A stretch of DNA of 64,000 nt from Paracentrotus lividus (taxonomy: Eukaryota > Echinodermata > Echinoidea > Camarodonta > Echinidae). Made by a program: the position numbers and the translations under genes. Location: the NCBI GenBank assembly GCA_940671915.1, contig CALNVZ010003435.1, forward strand, positions 11,881,383 through 11,945,382. Direction: 5' to 3'. This document shows, in pieces, positions 57,642 to 64,000 of the stretch. The stretch's first letter is position 1. Every line of letters starts with the position of its first letter. Below the pieces are notes generated by a model. It saw only the letters and a list, made by a program, of their open reading frames with translations. It was not told the origin of the DNA and did not search any database.

Positions 57642-59167
57642 TTCTGTTTCCATCTTCTCTTCTATTGATTATTCTGTATTTCTTTGCTTAAGATTCTTTT
57701 GTTCTCATCTTCCATTATTTTTTGTTGTTGGACATTTCCATGCCAACTAGGACATTCATCTAAAATTTAAAATGTCTCTCAGATGTTTATTCTATGACCT
57801 ATCACTTATCTAATGCCATGAGTGTTAATGAATCATAAAAGTCTTTCAAAATCAATAAAAAAATATATTTTCCAATTTCATTCATTTCTTTGAGATCTAG
57901 AACCACCTTCATTCAATGTATGGGACTAAATGAAAAAAAAAAATCACTAAAATTCAAATTGCATAAGATTCTTTTGATATTTTTTCTTGAAACTTTCACT
58001 AAATGAAGAAGGGTGGATATATTTCTGTATTTAAGGGACAATAATGACATTTAATTCATGACAAAGGGGTGAAATAACCCAAAAAGTCACACCAAAACTA
58101 ATGTAATGCGACTAACTGACAATTTTCTATCCTTAAAGAATACTTTACATTGTTTACCAATTCTGAATAGCTGTCTTGAGACTTAAATATGTTGGTTAGG
58201 TGGTGCAAGGAATAAAACTGGCAAATGTAGATGATTTGATCAAAATATTTTTTTTTAATCATTAACAAGTTAATTTTTTTTCCTTGTCCATTTTGTGTAA
58301 TGCGACTAACCGATTTTTACCCTGTTGTGACGTTCGCAGGACAAAGCCTGCAACATTTCTTATATTGTTATTTTAAATTTAAAGCTCTAAAGTTAGTAAG
58401 TTAGATCTAGATCATCATTCTCACTCAGGTAAATCAGAGAAAGTACATAAACTTTTAAGAAAGACCCATTCTTGTAAATTGGCACCTAAAAGTGTAATTC
58501 GACTAACCGTGGAATTGCCCTGTTCCATTTCTTTGATTTCTCCTATCATCTTTCAAAATATTTGATTATTTGTATTCCCCCCCCCCCCCCCTCCTTCTTC
58601 TGGCATTCTGCTCCAAACTTTTTGTCTCCTTTCTAATATTCTGACGGGGTTCAACAAGACTATTTTTAGATCACTCATTCACTGTCACTGTGACTTGTGA
58701 GAAGACTAAAAGAGGCAATCAGCTCAAGAGATAAATGTTTTTATGTTTTTTCTTTTTTTGCTAGGAGGAATTTATTGCTTCCAGCATGCAGTCATGAATT
58801 GAACCTTCATTTCACTGTTCACGTCATCATCATCGTCGCTTTGCCTTGGCCTTCGCCGGGTGGAGTACGATCCATGGCCTTTGCCAGTGTGCTTAGTCTA
58901 CACACACATAATGGTACAGACGTGAATATGACACACACACTCGGTCGATTTGGGACATGCACGCCGTGTAACTTGTACACGGCGTGAATAGGATGCTACG
59001 AGCTCTCCACACAATACACTGTAGTGTAATCTCGAGTCAAATCCACTGCAACCGCCGACAATCACAACCCAATCATCGTTCAAAAAACACCGAAAACACA
59101 CCTTGATCAGCTAATTTTATCTCATTATCATTAATATAAATGTTCTATAAGTTCCATTGTAGCTTAC

Positions 59168-59300
59168 CTTCTAGAAAATAAAGTTCAAATTGTCACAGAA
59201 GTTGATTATGGCTGTCTAACTTTCATCAGTCCGTCACAGTTTTTAGACTACGACGCCATTTGCTAGACTCTTTCTGAGACCTCACACGCTCAAAATGCTA
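59168..59300 (-). promoter_or_regulatory. Probable 5' UTR exon and promoter of the zinc-finger gene
   Basis: A strong minus-strand donor (ttctagaag|gtaagct) ends a likely untranslated exon at 59168. About 85 bp upstream on that strand is aaatggcgtcg, a YY1-like initiator motif often found at transcription starts. The CG content rises from here to about 59400. Transcript start is inferred. Confidence 0.45.
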
Positions 59301-59620
59301 ATCGTGAAATCCGACACAACTCCAATCAGTGCGCATGCGCGGAACCACCCTTGTGTGCGCGCGGCGTGCAAAAGAAGGTTTTCAACGAAGACTAATTATT
59401 TCTTACGTTTTCCACCATTTGCGATTAAAAATTGTCCATTCTCCAAATGTCAGTATACGCAGACTATATTTGAACTAATTGGTATTCTTTTGCTTCAGTG
59501 AAAAAAAAAGAACAATTATGCTCTAATCGGCTGTTTTTTTACAATGTATGATTATGAAGAGTTTGTAAAAGGACCCCAACCCAAAAAGTTCAAAAACAAC
59601 CGAGGATTTTGCATGTTAAA

Positions 59621-60030
59621 GGGATGCAGTAACATTGAATGATATTCAAATCACATTTATTCGATTTAGCTTATTTTGCCAACATAATTATAAACACTAG
59701 TGAGCTGTAATCTTGCAAATTGCAAGCTAATTGCTTGCTTTACCTTCGAGATATCAATGATTTCATACTCAAAATTTATAAACAACACCGGATGGTTTAT
59801 AAAACCATGTGCTTTTCCACACACCCATTTCCTGTTGTAAATTCCCCTTCTCTAGCGGCCTGGTTAGCCTCAGCATGAGGTACTGGTGTTCGGCTGATAT
59901 GCTGGGCATTGTTTGTTACACTGTAAATGATTTCCATTTGATCTGAAACTTTCAGTAGTTTGTTTTTACTGTTGGAGCAATATAATTCTATTAATCTTGG
60001 TATAATGCTCTTGTTTTTGAAAGCTACTTA
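59621..60030. repeat. Dispersed repeat, copy 2
   Basis: Partner of 13644-14100: starts aaagggatgcagtaacatt, contains agcttattttgccaacat and ends with gatttccatttgatctgaaa and ctttcagtagtttgttttta. Confidence 0.65.
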
Positions 60031-60034
60031 ATCC

Positions 60035-60534
60035 CTTTAAAGGGGAAGTTCACCTGGAAATTTATTGGTCTTAAAAATGCAGAAAAATAAAAGAAAAATA
60101 TTAGTGAAGGTTTGGGAAAATCGACCACAAATATGATGAAGTTATGAATATTCAAATTTTGATTCTGTGACGTCACATGCGAGCAGATCTCCTATGCGTT
60201 ATGCAGTGTAAATTCCATAAAATGTCATTTTTTTTCAGAAGAAAAAAATTATGTCACCTGTGCGGTCGATATACCATCAAACATATGTTCATATACATGA
60301 CTATTCAAATTGACCCATTCCTTTATCAAGAACCATGACAAAAAGACAAATTTATGGAATTTACATACATAACCAATGGAGAGCTGCTCGCACGTGACGT
60401 CACAGAATCAAAACTTACATAATCATAACTTCGCTATTTTTGGTCGATTTTCTCCAAACTTTCACTAATATTTTTAAATTATTTTTCTTCATTTTTTAAG
60501 ACCAATAAAATTCCAGGGTGAACTTCCCTTTAAG
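60035..60534. mobile_element. Intact 500-bp foldback element (ttaaaggggaagttcacc)
   Basis: Left end ctttaaaggggaagttcacc, right end gggtgaacttccctttaag. The arms are inverse over about 150 bp, including ttctgtgacgtcaca and agcagatctcc against gagctgctcgca. Other copies or fragments are at 26265-26960 and 56703; 42590-43223 shares the end type. Confidence 0.85.
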
Positions 60535-61310
60535 TCAAACAATTTTTTATGTTGAGCATAATTTTCTCCGATAAGCATGAATGTGGAATTTGGTGTAATT
60601 AGATGAAAGAATGGGCCTACACTTGAGGAAAATGACGAAGGTGGGCGCAAAGAGGGCAGCGATCAAAAAGAGAAACCCCCTCACGGTCTATTAATACTGT
60701 AATTTTCTGATTTCTGAAAAGCTGATAACAATTCAATATATTGAGGTCAAAGAGAGGAAAGATATGGCCACCCGTGGGTTTACATTGAAAAATTAATTTG
60801 GGCCCTGAAAATTCCCTTGCTCAAAGCGTGTGGCACTTCTCGTTATTAGGCCTACCCAACCTAATTTTGTATGCCATTCGAAATCTCAGTAATTTCCTTT
60901 CTACAATGTACGTGATACTTTCTAAAATGTAACTTTTGTATTGAAATAGGCCCACCTATAAGATATGTATTTTAATCATATGACTACTGCTCGTGATGGT
61001 TATAATAAAAGGAGGCTTAGTTCACAATGGGTATATCCCCTCCAGTCCTGGTTATACATGATACCAGGCGCGGATCCAGGATTTCCAGAGGGGGGGGGCC
61101 CAACTTTGAAAAAAAATCTTGAGAGCGGAGCGAGCAAACGAGCGCAAAGCGCGAGTTTAAAGCATTCCCCAATATATAGGCCTATCTGACCTAAAAGGTA
61201 GAATTAAATTTTTTTTTTTTTTTTACTCCTATGAAAACACAATAATAATATATACAAGCAACAAAAAAACAAAAAAAATATTTTAAATTTTTTTTAGTGG
61301 TTTGAATATG

Positions 61311-62159
61311 TAGGGGAGACCGGGTATGGAAGTTACACGGGTCAGTTGTTACAGTTCTCAGTGTGCTAAGTTGGAACAAGAGAGTTCGTGCTAACTGGCA
61401 TCTATATACAGCCTACACATAGCTGTATGAATTGCCTCGTCGATTTCTCCGTTGTTTTATTAAAAGTAAATCAACATAAACCATTTTTTACAGTTCCAAG
61501 TGAATTTTTGACAAAAATTTAAATTTGTAATAGTTCTTACAACTGAAGGCACATGATGATAGTCTGGTATTGTGAATATAGTACATGTATGTCACTTATA
61601 TACCCCTGAGCCCTGCCCTGTAATTCTGCCTAATGGCTTTGTACAGTTGATTTTATTTGTAAAATCACCCATGGGTATGGTTGTTACAACAACCTACCTC
61701 ATGTCGATGTAACAACCTACCCCAATTACAGTACACATGTAAAGTAATTTAGTTTCAATTTTCAGGGGTTAATATTTGATATTTCTATTATTACTTTAGT
61801 CTATGCTAGAGCGTCTACTTGATCTATTGTTAACGATACCAAGAAACTGGGAAGTTGAAACAAAGTATGGTATAAGAGATTTACACATTTTAACAAATTA
61901 CCCCGTATGTTTACATAGTAACAATTTACCCGTATGGTGTAACAACCTACCCCGTATACGGGGTAGGTTGTTAAAAAAAATGTCTTCATTAATTAAGCTG
62001 TAGTTAATTAGTGTTTACATGTTTTCAAGTTTTATGTGCCTCAGGTTTTAGCCAACATAATAGGCTAACTACAGACCCAAAATGAAGTGTGTGATGACTT
62101 TCATTAGAATTATCTGGCCCAAAATGTGAATTTTGTAACGTCCAACCCGGTCTCCCCTA
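61311..62159. mobile_element. Nested element with taggggagaccgggt ends
   Basis: 850 bp between taggggagaccgggt and acccggtctccccta, perfect 15-bp inverted repeats. The interior repeats aacaacctacccc and its inverse ggggtaggttgtt several times. No long frame; presumably moved by an enzyme supplied elsewhere. Confidence 0.8.
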
Positions 62160-62454
62160 TTTTAAATTGCCACCATGAATACGATTTAGCCCCATTATAT
62201 TCACATCATACGTTGCGAGCGCAAAATTTGCCATTTAATTACCTGGAAGAACGGCATTGTAATGCCAGAGGAAATGGAACGAATTTAAAAGTGGGTTCAC
62301 GATTGAAAAGGGCCAATTTTCCTGAATAGGGGGCAATTGAGACCAGAGGCATGAAGAGGAATGTAGTGATGTAGTCGGATGAATAGGGGGTGCACCCCAA
62401 AATTTGCATTTTAATTTACGCTTTTAAGAAGGTGTTTTGTATTTCCTTTATGAA

Positions 62455-63030
62455 AAAGAGCAAAGCGAGCGCGAAGCGCGAGCCCAAAATTTTTAGCTAA
62501 GAATTTGAGATAATTGTGTATTATAGACCCTATATTAGTATCCGCGAGCTGAAAATTTTGGGGTAAAAATTGGAGTTATTTGTGCAATATTATTTAGTAT
62601 CAGCGAGCGCGAAGCGCAAGCTAAAAATTTGGGGTTTTAAAAGATACGTGTAATAAATAAAGGGGCACTTTCTAATATATAAAAAAAAATAACGTGTATT
62701 ATAGCCCTATTTAGTATCCGCGAGCGCGAAGCGCGAGCTGAAAATTTTGAGGTAAAAATTGGATTTATTTGTAGGCCCTACATTATAATTTAGTATCAGC
62801 GAGCGCGAAGCGCGAGCCGAAAATTTTGGGTTTTAAAAGATATATGAAATATATAAAGGGGCACTTTTTAGTATAAAAAAAAAATTGAAGTAAAATTTTT
62901 AAGTTAATTGTGCATTATATAAATTGGGATCTGCGAGCTCAAAGTGCGAGCCGAAAATTTTGATATAAAAAGTGTAGTTATTTGTGCATTATGATTTACT
63001 ATCAGCGAGCGCAAAGTGCGAGCAGAAAAT
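62455..63030. repeat. Tandem array of gagcgcgaagcgcgagc units
   Basis: Seven or more near-palindromic cagcgagcgcgaagcgcgag-type words about 60-130 bp apart, alternating with aaaattttgggg and ttatttgtgcattat blocks. Two longer blocks (62540-62690 and 62715-62880) look like a ~170-bp higher-order repeat. Confidence 0.75.
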
Positions 63031-63062
63031 TTGTGGTTTTAAAAGGATCCGCGCCTGATACC

Positions 63063-64000
63063 TATATATGATTTCTGTTTCCAACTACCCCCTCCCCTCC
63101 CCTATTTCAGAATCATAGCGTCTTCAGCTGATCTCCGTCATAAAGGTATTTTATTTTGTTCTGTAGCATAGCAGCATCATTTTGCTCTGGTACTTATTTC
63201 GTCAATGCGCCTATCCCAATCAAGATTAGTATACACGGTCCGGTGAGGTTCAGACGACCATCTTCAGATTTTTTCCTCTATCCCTTCCCTCAGAGTCCAC
63301 TTGGAAAAAAAAAGTGTTTGACAACCCTCTCAATGCCGAATTTTTTGCATTTTTACTCGGCTTTTAGGGGCCCTTTTAATTTACCGAGGAAGCCAAGGCG
63401 CCTTCAGCCTTACCGCATTTCAAAATGGAGGGGTGGGGCGACCGGGGCACAGCACAATTTCCTAAGTATTGCTATCTATAAACAATATGAAGTACCTTTC
63501 CCTTGTAAAATGGAAGCACAAGACTCTTTATTGAGATAATTAATACAGAAAATAACTATACAACCGACCAGGAAATAAATTGAGCCGACCTACGTGGACT
63601 TAGATCCACCAATTGAAACACATGAATTTGCCTGAAGCAGTCATTCAAACAATCAATCGCTCTTTACTTAAAGAATAAACTTAAACATTTTTGTTTATAG
63701 TAATAATCATGCTTATTATTCACTCATTCGGCCTTCACTAAATCAATAAAATCGTGTACAGTCAACGCAAACATGACCCAATCAATCACTGACTTTATTA
63801 TTCATTGTTGCTTACCTTCAGCAATCTCCTCACATTTCATTGCAAAACACCTCACAATTATTGTACATCGAGAAGATTGACGTAATTGGAAAGGGCGTTT
63901 ATTGTGTAATTTTAATGAAGTTGGTATCTGAAAGGGGAAAAAAGGTGGTCTATCCACTAACACTTGGCAGAATACAGTTTGTATAAATTGCAGGGGAAAA
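63063..64000. other. Right edge, no supported gene
   Basis: AT-rich with an open frame at 63156-63539 that shows no domain or codon signal I trust. Nothing recognised. Confidence 0.35.

Larger units (their letters stand above)
56552..59160. other. First (5' UTR) intron of the zinc-finger gene
   Basis: Probable intron between the 5' UTR exon near 59168 and coding exon 1. It holds a partial ttaaaggggaagt element (56703), a dispersed repeat (56810), a run of 40 T (57601-57640), a diverged repeat with gcgactaac words (58020-58520) and a C-run (58578). No coding exon seen. Confidence 0.45.
61066..63056. mobile_element. 2-kb non-autonomous DNA transposon with 6-bp target duplication
   Basis: Terminal inverted repeats aggcgcggatcc / ggatccgcgcct. 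Flanking direct repeats are gatacc at 61060-61065 and 63057-63062, a clean target-site duplication. No transposase frame inside. The right half carries many copies of gagcgcgaagcgcgagc, and a second element (61311-62159) is nested in the left half. Confidence 0.85.

Noticed and set aside
57496..57750. Open frame with polyphenylalanine
   Set aside because: It reads a run of 40 T; low complexity only.
62455..63030. CRISPR-like array of spaced palindromic repeats
   Set aside because: Units vary in sequence and spacing, the spacers are themselves repeated, and the array lies inside an animal DNA transposon.

Overview
The window is invertebrate animal genomic DNA: AT-rich, intron-bearing, with long introns and many short foldback (MITE-like) elements. 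Frequent acatgtacatg and taggcctac words, a tRNA-derived SINE and elements starting ttaaaggggaagt suggest a marine deuterostome, most likely an echinoderm such as a sea urchin. That placement is inferred from sequence style, not from a species match. I see no bacterial, viral or CRISPR content.

Layout. A plus-strand beta-1,3-galactosyltransferase-like gene (GT31; start about 903, stop 2021) lies at the left edge. Next, on the minus strand, is a six-exon gene (9008 down to 3523) for an uncharacterised 688-residue, mostly disordered protein. All its splice phases close, but I do not recognise its family. About 6.6 kb of repeat-rich DNA follows. Then two minus-strand Rab GTPase genes lie head to tail. 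Rab gene A (40053 down to 15665; 195 aa) is an orthodox Rab22/Rab31-type GTPase ending in a Cys-Cys prenylation motif. Rab gene B (47225 down to 43185; 233 aa) has the same exon plan but is divergent. Its switch II glutamine (position 64) is lysine, one intron uses a GC donor, and its last residues and stop codon lie in the inverted repeat of a foldback element, with no C-terminal cysteines. Finally, a minus-strand four-exon gene (56533 down to 51282, with a probable 5' UTR exon near 59168) encodes a 980-residue C2H2 zinc-finger protein with about 13 finger-like units, an acidic N-terminal half, an AT-hook-like stretch and a run of 31 glutamines.

The two Rab genes are a tandem duplication of an endosomal trafficking gene; the other genes show no shared pathway. 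Introns and intergenic DNA hold foldback elements, a 1.07-kb palindrome, a 2-kb transposon with a 6-bp target duplication and a second element nested inside it, a 68-bp tandem repeat broken by a MITE, SINEs and long homopolymer runs. The most interesting item is Rab gene B, a possible GTP-locked, non-prenylated Rab paralog. All gene models were built by eye from splice signals, reading phase and protein-family patterns, with no transcript evidence.
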